Positions 54,695 through 62,938 of a DNA stretch of 64,000 nucleotides are shown here, piece by piece (position 1 is the first letter of the stretch; each line of letters opens with the position of its first letter). The position numbers and the translations under genes are program-made. The stretch spans positions 380,501 through 444,500 of the forward strand of contig JAWKHH010000002.1 of NCBI GenBank assembly GCA_041394945.1, in the 5' to 3' direction. The notes below the pieces were generated by a model that did no database searches, was not told where the DNA came from, and worked only from the letters and a program-made list of their open reading frames with translations. This DNA comes from Bryobacteraceae bacterium (GTDB lineage Bacteria > Acidobacteriota > Terriglobia > Bryobacterales > Bryobacteraceae).

Positions 54695-55701
54695 CGATCA
54701 CCGTGTATCTCGGCACCGGAGGCGTCGGCAAAACCTCGCTCGCCGCCGCCACCGCCCTCGCCCGGGCACGCGCCGGGGACCGCACCCTCGTCCTCACCAC
54801 CGATCCCGCCCACCGCCTTCGCACGGCGCTCGGGCTCGAACCCGGCGCTCCCGAGCAACTCGTCCCTCTCGACCCGCCCGCCCCCGCCGAGCTCTGGGGC
54901 GCGATGCTCGACGTCCGCGCCACCCTCGACGACGCCGTCCGCCTCTACGCCAAGCCCGCCGCCGTCGACCGTATTCTCAACCATTCCATCTACGCCACCA
55001 TCGCCAACTCCCTCGTCGGCATGCCTGAGCTGATGGCCGTCGAACGCATTGATCAACTCATCCGCCGCGGCTTCGAGAACATCGTCGTCGATACCGCCCC
55101 GTCCCGCCACGCCCTCGAATTCCTCGACAAACCCATGTTCTTCGCCGGCCTGGCCGATTCCGCCTGGGTGAAGCTCGTCGGACGCGCCTACCGCTTCGCC
55201 GCCGCGTCCCCGTTCGGCTTGTTCAGCCGCGCCAGCGTCGACATGTACGCGCGCGTCGAAGCCATTCTCGGCGCAAACCTCGTTCGCGAAATCCTTGATT
55301 TCTATTCGTTGTTCGTCTCCATCGCCGAAGGCTACTCCGCCCGCGCCCGCAAGACGGTCGCCCTGCTCAAGGATCCCGCTGTCACTTCCTTCCGAATCGT
55401 CTCCACCCCGCAGAAAGCCGTCGCCGATAGTAGCTACTTCGCCGCCGAGCTCGAGAAACGCGGCTTCCCCACCGGAGCCATCTGCATCAACCGCCTCTGG
55501 ACCGAAACCGCCACCGCCACACCGGCGTCCGGGCTCGAGCAGGATCTCATGGATTGGTACGGCGCCGTGCAAGCGAGCCAGCAGGCCGCCGTCCGCGCCG
55601 TCACCGAAGGTCACGCCGCCTCCATCGTTCGAGTTCCCGAGCTCGCCGAAGATGTCGAAGGCATCGAGTCCCTGGAGCAAATCGCCCGCTTCCTTGGCTG
55701 A
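54691..55701 (+). CDS. ArsA/Get3-type ATPase (second of pair)
   Basis: 336 residues, ATGA overlap with the first. P-loop GTGGVGKTS (8-16), Asp/Pro-containing TTDPAHRL (~35-42) and the signature DTAPSRHALEFLD (~132-144) mark it as ArsA family. Compared with its neighbour it keeps the canonical DTAP. No cytoplasmic Cys triad for arsenite was recognised. The pair may form one composite ATPase like the two halves of ArsA. Confidence 0.87.
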   Translation: MTITVYLGTGGVGKTSLAAATALARARAGDRTLVLTTDPAHRLRTALGLEPGAPEQLVPLDPPAPAELWGAMLDVRATLDDAVRLYAKPAAVDRILNHSIYATIANSLVGMPELMAVERIDQLIRRGFENIVVDTAPSRHALEFLDKPMFFAGLADSAWVKLVGRAYRFAAASPFGLFSRASVDMYARVEAILGANLVREILDFYSLFVSIAEGYSARARKTVALLKDPAVTSFRIVSTPQKAVADSSYFAAELEKRGFPTGAICINRLWTETATATPASGLEQDLMDWYGAVQASQQAAVRAVTEGHAASIVRVPELAEDVEGIESLEQIARFLG

Positions 55702-55712
55702 TCCGGCCGGCC

Positions 55713-55725
55713 TATACTAATAGCC
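55713..55725 (+). promoter_or_regulatory. Possible -10 box for leaderless transcript
   Basis: TATACT at 55713-55718 ends seven bases before GTG 55726. If transcription starts the usual 6-7 bases after the box, the mRNA would begin at or next to the start codon. Confidence 0.4.
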
Positions 55726-56583
55726 GTGTTGTCGCGCCGAGGGGCCATGACCGCGGTTCTCGCACCCGCCCTTCGCGCTCAGGAATCGAAACCCGACATG
55801 TTCGGCAACGCCGAGGCCTACGAACGATTCATGGGGCGCTGGAGCCGTCTGCTGGCGCCCGGGCTCACTGCCTTTGCCGGCCTCCCCGCCGCCGGCAACG
55901 TCCTTGACATCGGCTCCGGCGCAGGTGCGCTCGCCTTCGCCATCGCCGCCCGCGAGCCCGGCGTGAGTGTCGCCGGCATCGACCCATCGAACGAATACGT
56001 CGCCTTCGCCTCCTCCCGCAACACCTTCGGCGATCGCGTGACTTTCGAGATCGGCGATGCGCGCAAGCTCCGTTTCGCCGATGCTTCCATCTACGCCTGC
56101 CTCTCGCTCCTGGTGATCAACTTCATTCCGGATCCCGGCCAGGCGCTTCGCGAGATGGTCCGTGTCACCAGGCCGGGCGCGCCGATCGCGGCCGCCGTCT
56201 GGGACTATGGCGACGGGATGCGAATGTTGCGGATCTTCTGGGACGCCGCCGCCGCCGTCGATCCCGCCGCCGCCAGGCTCGACGAAAGGCACATGCCCCT
56301 GTGCCGAAGCGCCGAACTCGGCGAATTATGGAAAAGCGCCGGTCTCCTGAGCGTCGAGGAACGCGGCCTCGCCGTCGAGACCCGCTTCGCCTCCTTTGAC
56401 GATTTCTGGGAGCCCTTCCTCCTCGGACAAGGCCCGGCAGGTTCTTACGTTCGCGGACTCGCCGGGACCCGCCGCGATGCCCTGCGCCTCGAAGTCCACC
56501 GGCGGCTCGCTCCGCGCGATGGCGCCATTGCGCTCCAGGCCCGCGCCTGGGCCGTCCGGGGATTCGCGCCGCCCCGAGCCTGA
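55726..56583 (+). CDS. SAM-dependent methyltransferase with Tat-like N-terminus
   Basis: 285 residues from GTG 55726. The class I methyltransferase core is clear: LDIGSGAGALAFAIA (60-74), acidic Asp of GIDPSNEYV, and YACLSLLVINFIPDPGQALR (~125-144) as motif IV/post-IV. The first 20 residues (LSRRGAMTAVLAPALRAQES) look like a short twin-arginine signal, odd for a SAM enzyme; a start at ATG 55798 (MFGNAEAYERFMGRW) would give a normal cytoplasmic protein. The -10 box immediately upstream supports the early start. It converges on the cyclase gene 9 bp away. Confidence 0.85.
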   Translation: MLSRRGAMTAVLAPALRAQESKPDMFGNAEAYERFMGRWSRLLAPGLTAFAGLPAAGNVLDIGSGAGALAFAIAAREPGVSVAGIDPSNEYVAFASSRNTFGDRVTFEIGDARKLRFADASIYACLSLLVINFIPDPGQALREMVRVTRPGAPIAAAVWDYGDGMRMLRIFWDAAAAVDPAAARLDERHMPLCRSAELGELWKSAGLLSVEERGLAVETRFASFDDFWEPFLLGQGPAGSYVRGLAGTRRDALRLEVHRRLAPRDGAIALQARAWAVRGFAPPRA

Positions 56584-56592
56584 CGGCCGGGC

Positions 56593-58053
56593 TCAGGTGT
56601 CGGCTTTCAGTTCCCCTTCGATCACGTACCCTTCTACCGTATCCTCCCGCCCCTTCACCGCCAGCTCGCCGACGTTCCGCGCCCTGAACATCCCGCGCAC
56701 GGCGTTGAAGGTGTACTCGCTCACCAGCACCTCCACCCCCAACTCTCCCGTCGCCGATTGCAACCGCGCCGCCACGTTCACCGTATCCCCGATCGCCGTG
56801 TACTCCATCCGCTGCGCCGACCCGATGTTTCCCACTACCGCCACGCCCGAGTTGATCCCGATCCCCAGCCGGATATTCGGAATGTTCTCGAACTCCTCGC
56901 TGCCATTGAGAATGTCGATCTGCCGCTGGATCTCGAGCGCCGCCCGCACCGCGTTCTCCTCCTGGTTGATGTCCTGCCGCGGAGCGCCGAACACAGCCAT
57001 CAGCCCGTCGCCCAGGAACTTGTCGAGCGAACCCCCGTGCCGGAAGATCACCTCCACCGTCTTCTCGAAAACGGCGTTGAGGATGAACACCGATTGTTCC
57101 GGCCGCATGTTCTCCGACATCGTCGTGAACCCGCGGATATCCACGAACATGATCGTCACCTTCGATCGCTCGCCATGCAGCCGCGGCGCCGTCTCGGCCG
57201 CCATCACCGAATCCATCACCTGTGGCGAAAGGTACCGCGAGAAAGCCTTCTTCACTCGGTCCCGCTCCTGCAGCCCCTTGCCAAGCGTCTGTACGGTTTC
57301 GGCCACCTGGGAAAACTCCGACACCGAATCGGTGTGAATCGTCACGTCGAACTCGCCCCGCCCGATCGACTCGAGCGCCGACTTCAACGACAACAGCGGC
57401 CGGCTCATCCGCTGCGACAGCAACAGCGCCGCCACCGTCGCGAACAGCACGCCGAATAATGCCGACCCCGCTCCCGCGAACAGGATCGCGCGCGTCCCCC
57501 GGTCGATCTGATCGGCCGAAAGCTCCACTACCAGCGCGCCCACCGACTCGCCCAGGCCGTTGCGCACCGGAGCCGTTCCCGTCAGCCACAAGCCGCGCTC
57601 GCCTTCGCCCAGTTGCTCGGCCGCCTCGGCCTGCTCCCAGTCCATCCGTTTGCCCAGCCGGTTGTGCCACACGTCGCCCACGTGCCTTGCGAACTCCACG
57701 CTTTCTTCCGGATCCACCACGCTCACCGTCACCGCCGAGTCTTGCGTCGAGCGCCGCACGATGAACAGGTAGTTCACCCAAACGTCGCCGCGCCTGTTGA
57801 TGTCGCGCGCCCGCCGCAGATGGTCCCGCACCTGCTTGTAGCCCGCGCTCGATTCATCGTCGCGGCTCCGCACCGCGGCCACCGCCTCGCCGTCCACTTG
57901 CGAGGCCACCGTCGACGCGATCGTCTTCACTTTCGATCGCAGCTCACCGACGATCTTGTCCCTCGCCACGAAGTACATCGCCGTGACGGCCAGCGCCGTC
58001 GTCAGCACCGCGGTTCCCAGCAGCGCGATCAGCAGCCGTTTCCGGTAACTCAA
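56593..58053 (-). CDS. Membrane adenylate cyclase (class III) with HAMP domain
   Basis: 486 residues from TTG 58053, TTGA overlap with the patatin gene. Membrane helix 8-30, a ~155-residue outside sensor, helix 189-213, HAMP (214-265) and a class III cyclase domain (295-470). Catalytic residues are all present: metal Asp305 (FVDIRGF) and Asp349 (KFLGDG), substrate Lys345, purine-selecting Asp423 in AIGDTVN, Asn426 and Arg430. This fits an active adenylate cyclase, with FSRYLSPQVM as the usual pre-catalytic helix. It is the third gene of a signalling operon with a cNMP-domain lipase. Confidence 0.9.
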   Translation of the reverse strand: MSYRKRLLIALLGTAVLTTALAVTAMYFVARDKIVGELRSKVKTIASTVASQVDGEAVAAVRSRDDESSAGYKQVRDHLRRARDINRRGDVWVNYLFIVRRSTQDSAVTVSVVDPEESVEFARHVGDVWHNRLGKRMDWEQAEAAEQLGEGERGLWLTGTAPVRNGLGESVGALVVELSADQIDRGTRAILFAGAGSALFGVLFATVAALLLSQRMSRPLLSLKSALESIGRGEFDVTIHTDSVSEFSQVAETVQTLGKGLQERDRVKKAFSRYLSPQVMDSVMAAETAPRLHGERSKVTIMFVDIRGFTTMSENMRPEQSVFILNAVFEKTVEVIFRHGGSLDKFLGDGLMAVFGAPRQDINQEENAVRAALEIQRQIDILNGSEEFENIPNIRLGIGINSGVAVVGNIGSAQRMEYTAIGDTVNVAARLQSATGELGVEVLVSEYTFNAVRGMFRARNVGELAVKGREDTVEGYVIEGELKADT

Positions 58054-59831
58054 CGCCGTCCCCCCTGTTTCAAATCGCGATACCCGGCCAGGATCGCGTC
58101 CAGGTTTCGCTGCGCCGCCTCCCGTCCGAGATCCACAATCCGCTCGCTCTGGCCAAAGTCGAGCATGGTCACCTCGCCGAGCTTCGGCGTGAATAGAATG
58201 TCCGCCGCCCGTTCCGCCCGCGCCTGCCCGATTTCATGCCCCATCACGAACATGCACCGCATCATTACCGAGAAGGCGTTAAACGGGTATCGCCGCTCGA
58301 TCTTCTGCCCTTCCGGCTCCGCCATCGCGTTCACCGCCACCGTGAAGTGGCTTCCCATCGTACGCGCCAGGCTCACCGGCACCGGGTCCGTGATGCCGGC
58401 GTCCACCAGCAGGTGGGAGTTGCGCTCGAACGGAGGCAGCAGCCCCGGCAGCGCGATCGACGCCCGGATGCAGTCCACCAGCGTTCCGTCCCTCACCGTG
58501 AACTCGCGGCCCGTTTGGATATCCACCGCGTTCGCCCAATACGGAATCGAGGTCTCGTTCACTTTCCGGTCCCCGAAATACCGCGCGAACGTAGACCGCA
58601 CCGCCCGCTCGTTCAGCAGGCACATTTTCCAGAAGCGCCATTCGAGAAACCGTTTCGTGTGACGCCGCCAGTAGAGCGCCAGGTCGAGCATCTGCCCCGG
58701 CGAGAACCCCGCCGCCCGAAACGCCCCGATCACCGACCCCATCGAACATCCGGAAATCACGTCCACCGGCAGCGACGATTCCTCCAGCACCTCGAGCACG
58801 CCGATGTGCGCCCAGCCCCACGCTGCGCCGCCGCCGAGCGCGATCCCTACCTGCGTGCCCGCCACCCGCCGCGCCAGCGAATCGGCCGCCCGCGCGAATC
58901 CCGCCGGCAGCGGTTTCCCGGCCCGCCACGCCTCTTCGGCCTGCTTCGCCTCCGGAATCAGTTGCCGGCTTCCGTTCAGACTGGCCAGCGTCGGCCGCTC
59001 GGCGCTCTGCGCCACGAATCCGTTTTCGCCTTCCTCCGGCGCCGGATCGCCCGGCCCGGCGAGCGTCCCCTGGAAATTCACGAACTCGCCTAGCACCGCG
59101 CACACCTCGTCCCGGCTCTCGCCCACCGGGTGCAGCACCAGGTTCGTGTACCGCCCTTTCCACTCCGTGATCTTCGACGCCAGACCCGCACGCATCTCCG
59201 CGCTCCCCGCCTTCACCGGCCACGTGCACACATCGATGCCGCCGCGCCGCTCACTCCTGCCGTCCGCGCCCGCGTCGAGATGCACCAGCAGCGTCGGCTG
59301 CTCCCGTTGCGCTCCAAGTGTTTCGGCGAACCGCGCCGCGAACGCCCGCGGCGCCTCCCAGTTCGGCAGGTTCCGCAACAGCACCGCCGGCGATTCCGGC
59401 GCCTTTGCTCCGCGCGCCACCGTCTCCCGCAGTCGCTCGGCCACCAGCGCCGTCAACCCCCGCAGCACCACCTCCCGCAGCCGCGATCCCGCCGGCGCCG
59501 CCTCCGCCGGCAGAAACACGAACTCGGCGTCCACCACCACTTCCACATCGGCCACGCACGGCCGGCCCGTGATGAACGACAGCTCTCCCACCACGCTCGG
59601 CGGCTGCACGTAGTTCACCGTGTCCCGCCACGATCCGCGCTGCACCAGCACAGCCAGCCGTCCCGATTTCAGGAAATGGATTCCGTTGCCCGCCGCGCCC
59701 TGCCTCAGCACCCTCTCGCCCGCCGGCGCGCGCACCAGCCGGCAGTGCCGCGCCACTTCGGCCACTTCCTCCGGCGACAACCCGCCAAAAAACTCTGTCG
59801 CCGAAAGATACGCCGCGATCTCGTCGGTCAT
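58050..59831 (-). CDS. cNMP-binding-domain patatin-like phospholipase (NTE type)
   Basis: 593 residues from ATG 59831, overlapping the upstream stop as ATGA. An N-terminal cNMP-binding fold (1-135) has VGELSFITGRPCVADV as cassette, but the Arg that grips the phosphate is Cys92, so cyclic nucleotide binding may be lost or changed. A middle region (~145-300) follows, then a patatin domain with oxyanion loop GGGAAWGWAH (333-342), nucleophile Ser363 in GCSMG and Asp477 in VDAGI. The order matches neuropathy target esterase-like and RssA-like lipases. It is translationally coupled to an adenylate cyclase downstream. Confidence 0.88.
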   Translation of the reverse strand: MTDEIAAYLSATEFFGGLSPEEVAEVARHCRLVRAPAGERVLRQGAAGNGIHFLKSGRLAVLVQRGSWRDTVNYVQPPSVVGELSFITGRPCVADVEVVVDAEFVFLPAEAAPAGSRLREVVLRGLTALVAERLRETVARGAKAPESPAVLLRNLPNWEAPRAFAARFAETLGAQREQPTLLVHLDAGADGRSERRGGIDVCTWPVKAGSAEMRAGLASKITEWKGRYTNLVLHPVGESRDEVCAVLGEFVNFQGTLAGPGDPAPEEGENGFVAQSAERPTLASLNGSRQLIPEAKQAEEAWRAGKPLPAGFARAADSLARRVAGTQVGIALGGGAAWGWAHIGVLEVLEESSLPVDVISGCSMGSVIGAFRAAGFSPGQMLDLALYWRRHTKRFLEWRFWKMCLLNERAVRSTFARYFGDRKVNETSIPYWANAVDIQTGREFTVRDGTLVDCIRASIALPGLLPPFERNSHLLVDAGITDPVPVSLARTMGSHFTVAVNAMAEPEGQKIERRYPFNAFSVMMRCMFVMGHEIGQARAERAADILFTPKLGEVTMLDFGQSERIVDLGREAAQRNLDAILAGYRDLKQGGRR

Positions 59832-60922
59832 GCTCCGTTCCGCTCGAGCTCCGCCACCAGCGCGCGCAGGTCCTGGTAGCGGAATACTTCGTCCAGCCTG
59901 GCGTGCTTCTTCAAAACCGGATGCGCCGCGCCCACCGCGAAATCCACCGAGTCCCGAATCGTCCGCTCCCATACGGCCCGCACGTTCGGGTCGGCCGGCT
60001 TGTGGTTCCGGAATGCCTGGATGCCCGGATCGTCGGGCGTTGTGTCATACCGCATCACTACCGACGAGATCACGCCGTTCACGAAACCCGGGTTGCCGCC
60101 ATCGTAGTCGTCATAGTGCGCCAGCGCCCACTCCATCACCTGCGGCGTCCGCATGTTCACCACCGTAAGCGCCCAGGCTGTTCCGGCCAGCATCCCCGTA
60201 CGAACTTCGGGCGACGGAGCTTCCACTTTGCTCATATCGATCGCGCGGCAGGGGCGGGAGAATCCGGGCATGAAATTCGACGGGTGGAAGTAGAGGCAAC
60301 GCCCCGCGCCGCGCCAGAAATAGTCGATCGAATCCGGCGCCTTCGCCTCCAGCGCCCGATGCGCCTGCTTGCAGAACTCGGGACCCCGCATAAACCGCGA
60401 CGCCAACCCCAGGGACTCGATGGCCGCGCCGTAGTACCCCGGCCGCGAGTTGTCCCGGCACAGCTTCACAATCCGCTCCACCGCCGCTTCGATCTCCCCC
60501 TGCGAAGGCGAGTTCCCCATCCGCTCGATATAGTACTTGGCGAACCCGATCCCGATGCCGGCGTGCATCATCAATTGCGACTTGTCCCACTCCGGGCCGA
60601 GCACCGCCTCTGACAGAATCCCGTGGATCTCACCGCCCTTGGCCAGCCGCTGCTCCGCGAGGTCCTTCCCGACGCCTTCCACCGCCCATAGCGCCGGAAA
60701 ATGCCCCATCGCGTAGCAACGCTCGAGGATCGGTCCCAGCGGCTTGCGCCCCTCGGGATCGATGTAGCTGTCGAAGCCCTGCACCAGCGTCATGATTTCG
60801 CACTTGTTCTCGCATTCCGTTTTGGCCACATCGGCGTTTCGCCGCGGAATCAAGAGCGATAGCAGCCACGTAAACAGAGGCGCGATGGCTGCGAATATCC
60901 TGAGTACTGTTCTGTTTTCCAT
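59828..60922 (-). CDS. Membrane-anchored unknown protein, perhaps DUF1702-like
   Basis: 364 residues from ATG 60922, with GGGG seven bases upstream. One N-terminal hydrophobic helix (VLRIFAAIAPLFTWLLSLLI, 6-25) is followed by a helical body. Segments such as ALWAVEGVGKDLA, MMHAGIGIGFAKYYIE, WRGAGRCLYF and GTAWALTVVNM recall, from memory, the EGAAM, HVGxGWAxAR, GxGRxLWF and GLAWAATV blocks of the DUF1702 proteins found beside enediyne loci. The likeness is partial and untested. It is the first clearly supported gene of the cNMP/patatin/cyclase operon. Confidence 0.7.
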   Translation of the reverse strand: MENRTVLRIFAAIAPLFTWLLSLLIPRRNADVAKTECENKCEIMTLVQGFDSYIDPEGRKPLGPILERCYAMGHFPALWAVEGVGKDLAEQRLAKGGEIHGILSEAVLGPEWDKSQLMMHAGIGIGFAKYYIERMGNSPSQGEIEAAVERIVKLCRDNSRPGYYGAAIESLGLASRFMRGPEFCKQAHRALEAKAPDSIDYFWRGAGRCLYFHPSNFMPGFSRPCRAIDMSKVEAPSPEVRTGMLAGTAWALTVVNMRTPQVMEWALAHYDDYDGGNPGFVNGVISSVVMRYDTTPDDPGIQAFRNHKPADPNVRAVWERTIRDSVDFAVGAAHPVLKKHARLDEVFRYQDLRALVAELERNGA

Positions 60923-60943
60923 TTCAAGCCCCTACAGGCGCCG

Positions 60944-61117
60944 TCAGCGGGCGCGGCCAGCGCCCGGCGCCATCGAAAAATCGGATCCTTCAAATCGCTC
61001 TCGCGCTGCGTTGTCCGTAGCGTCGCCGGGAAGCTCCCGGGCGAACGAACCCGCTGCCAATCCCAGCGGCGCGCCCTTCAGAATCAGCACCAACCACCCA
61101 GACATCGTCCGAATCAT
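60944..61117 (-). CDS. Possible small protein, 57 residues
   Basis: An open frame from ATG 61117 (or the inner ATG at 61105) to TGA ending 21 bases before the start of the 60922 gene. It has a hydrophobic N-terminal stretch (MSGWLVLILKGAPLGLAAGS) and a charged tail. Codon third positions are moderately G/C-rich. No good ribosome site is seen. If real it would be the first gene of the signalling operon and could be a small membrane protein; it may also be chance. Confidence 0.3.
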   Translation of the reverse strand: MIRTMSGWLVLILKGAPLGLAAGSFARELPGDATDNAARERFEGSDFSMAPGAGRAR

Positions 61118-61449
61118 TCCCGGCTAGTAGATCGGCCGGGCATCCGAATGGCGTTTCCCGGCGGTTTAGCCCAAGCCGGCCTTTGGTGCGACTCGCGGCA
61201 CATGGAAACTGCGGCCGGTGACCAACGATTGTAATCTATTCACACCTCTCCCCGCCCGGGGGGTGAATGTTAGGTCCCGAAAGTTTCAGCACTTCTGGAA
61301 CTTTTCTGCCTTTGCCGTGCTACAGTGTGGACTTACGGTTTTCGCCCGTCGGTAGGTAGCTGGACCGCCGAGTAGTCCGTTTCGCTGCAGTATTGGGCAA
61401 CCCGCGAAACGGCATGCACTTGCGCCGGCTCTTTGAAGAGAGGGAACGG
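61118..61449 (+). other. Intergenic region between divergent genes
   Basis: About 330 bp without a convincing gene between the minus-strand signalling operon and the FadL gene. It holds a GC-poor stretch (61225-61245), a C/G-rich box (61249-61262) and, near its right end, a strong hairpin described separately. TACAGT at 61321-61326 is a possible -10, but its -35 is poor. Confidence 0.5.
61349..61412 (+). ncRNA. Possible structured 5' leader of the FadL gene
   Basis: CGGTAGGTAGC (61350-61360) and the following GGACCG can fold back. A perfect 9-bp stem, CCGTTTCGC (61377-61385) with GCGAAACGG (61404-61412), encloses an 18-base loop. The first part resembles the 3' portion of c-di-GMP-I (GEMM) riboswitches, but the conserved 5' portion is not found, so no riboswitch class is assigned. 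No T-run follows the hairpin. Confidence 0.3.
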
Positions 61450-62934
61450 GTGCTTTTGAAATCGATTTCAACGGTCGGAGCAGCAGTTGTTTTGCTCCCG
61501 GCAACGGCTTTCGGCTCGGCGTTTGCCATCAACGAACTGGGAGCGCGCGCGCAAGGGATGGGCGGGGCGTTCGCCTCCATCGCCGATGACGCCTCGGCCA
61601 TCTTCTTCAATCCAGCGGGTCTGGCTTTCCTCAAGGGCACCCACTTCGAGATGCACAATCTCGTCGTTGCCGGACAGTTCCGGTTCGTGCCGTCGGTGAC
61701 GCCGCCGGGCCAGCAGGTTCCCGGCAAAGGCTACAGCGGATCGATTCGCCAGCCCTTCATCCCGGTGGCCAATCTGTATGTGAGCCACCGCCTCAACGAC
61801 AAGTGGGCGATCGGCTTCGGCGCCTACGCGCCCTTCGGCCTCGCCGCCAACTGGACGAATTTCAACGACGGCGACCCGGCCAATACCAAGTACGTCGGCC
61901 GCTTCGCCGGCACGCGCGCCAAGCTGCTCGATTTCTGGCTCCAGCCCACCGCCGCCTACCGCATCAACGACTCGAGCGCCATCTCGGTCGGCGTGGCCTA
62001 CGTGCATACCTATTTGCTGCTCGAACAGAGCATCGGCAATCCCTACGACGCGCCGACCGACTTCAGCCGCGACCTCGCCAAGGACCTGTTCCCGGGCGTC
62101 GACGCCGACCTCGCCGCGCGCTCGTTCAACCGGCTCCAGCCGGAAGGGCGCTTCCGGGCGGCGGCCACTTCGAATAAGCCGGCGTTCTCGGCCGGGTATC
62201 TCTACAAGCACCGCGCTTCGGGCTGGCAGTTCGGGGCCTCCTGGCGCAGTCCGCTCGTTCGGCATCTGAAGGGCAAGGGTAGCTTCGCGTTCCTCGACAA
62301 CAGCCCGCTGACGCCGTTTCTACCGAAGGACCGCAACCTCGACGTGCTGTTTCAGAACCAGGAGATCGCGGGCACGTTCACCACGCCGGCCACCTACGTC
62401 CTGGGCGTTTCGCGTCCACTCGCCGGAGGGCGCATCGCCTTCGATTTCCGCATCCAGGATTTCCAGCGCTTCAAGGACCTGCCGCTGAACTTCTCGATCA
62501 CCAAGGACAGTCAGGGCCGCGACCTCGCCACATCGCCGGAGAGCCGTCTGACTTTCGATTTTTCGAACTCCTACCTGCTGCAAGCCGGCTACGAAAAGCC
62601 GCTGGCGCCGGGGACGGGGCCGAAGATGATGCAGGGGATGCTGGCCAACACGACCTTCCGGGCGGGATATGTTTACGACAAATCGCCGGTGGTGGACAAG
62701 AGCGTGGGCCCGCTATTTCCCGACGCCAACCGTCACAGCTTCACCGCCGGCATGAGCAAGCTGGTGGGCAACATCGAACTGACGTTGTTCTACCAGTTCA
62801 TGCAGATGCGAAACCGGGCGGTGGACGTGCCGGCGAACGCGCACCTGTTCACCAACGGCAGCTACAACAATCTGGCTCATCTCGCCGGCGCGAGCCTCCG
62901 CCTTCACTTCGGCGGCGGCGACCGGCTCGACTAA
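61450..62934 (+). CDS. FadL/OmpP1/TodX-family outer-membrane transporter
   Basis: 494 residues from GTG 61450, with AGGGA six bases upstream; the frame is open earlier (61393) without such support. The signal peptide (ISTVGAAVVLLPATAFG) and mature start FAINELGARAQGMGGAFAS with DDASAIFFNPAGLA are diagnostic of FadL porins, whose N-terminal hatch plugs the barrel. The rest is a 14-strand barrel-like pattern ending in an aromatic-rich strand (SLRLHFGGG). It imports long-chain fatty acids or other hydrophobic compounds. The GMC oxidoreductase 4 bp downstream may act on the imported substrate. Confidence 0.9.
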   Translation: MLLKSISTVGAAVVLLPATAFGSAFAINELGARAQGMGGAFASIADDASAIFFNPAGLAFLKGTHFEMHNLVVAGQFRFVPSVTPPGQQVPGKGYSGSIRQPFIPVANLYVSHRLNDKWAIGFGAYAPFGLAANWTNFNDGDPANTKYVGRFAGTRAKLLDFWLQPTAAYRINDSSAISVGVAYVHTYLLLEQSIGNPYDAPTDFSRDLAKDLFPGVDADLAARSFNRLQPEGRFRAAATSNKPAFSAGYLYKHRASGWQFGASWRSPLVRHLKGKGSFAFLDNSPLTPFLPKDRNLDVLFQNQEIAGTFTTPATYVLGVSRPLAGGRIAFDFRIQDFQRFKDLPLNFSITKDSQGRDLATSPESRLTFDFSNSYLLQAGYEKPLAPGTGPKMMQGMLANTTFRAGYVYDKSPVVDKSVGPLFPDANRHSFTAGMSKLVGNIELTLFYQFMQMRNRAVDVPANAHLFTNGSYNNLAHLAGASLRLHFGGGDRLD

Positions 62935-62938
62935 GCTT

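Noticed and set aside
53777..55701. Arsenite efflux operon
   Set aside because: Only ArsA-like ATPases are present; no ArsB, ArsR, ArsC or ArsD gene is nearby.
56593..59831. Pycsar or CBASS antiphage system
   Set aside because: The cyclase is a HAMP-linked membrane sensor of the ordinary class III type, the lipase has the common NTE-like layout, and no defence genes flank it.
27964..60922. Enediyne biosynthesis cluster, suggested by UnbV proteins and a DUF1702-like protein
   Set aside because: No iterative enediyne polyketide synthase or its accessory genes are present; UnbV/CRTAC1 proteins are common in Acidobacteriota without enediynes.
60949..60965. GGGCGC / GCGCCC inverted repeat as a terminator
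   Set aside because: No T-run follows on either strand and it lies in the leader of the 60922 gene; such short GC palindromes are expected at this base composition.
61296..61315. Sigma54 promoter (TGGAAC ... CTGC)
   Set aside because: The GG and GC elements are one base closer than sigma54 allows, and the surrounding match is poor.
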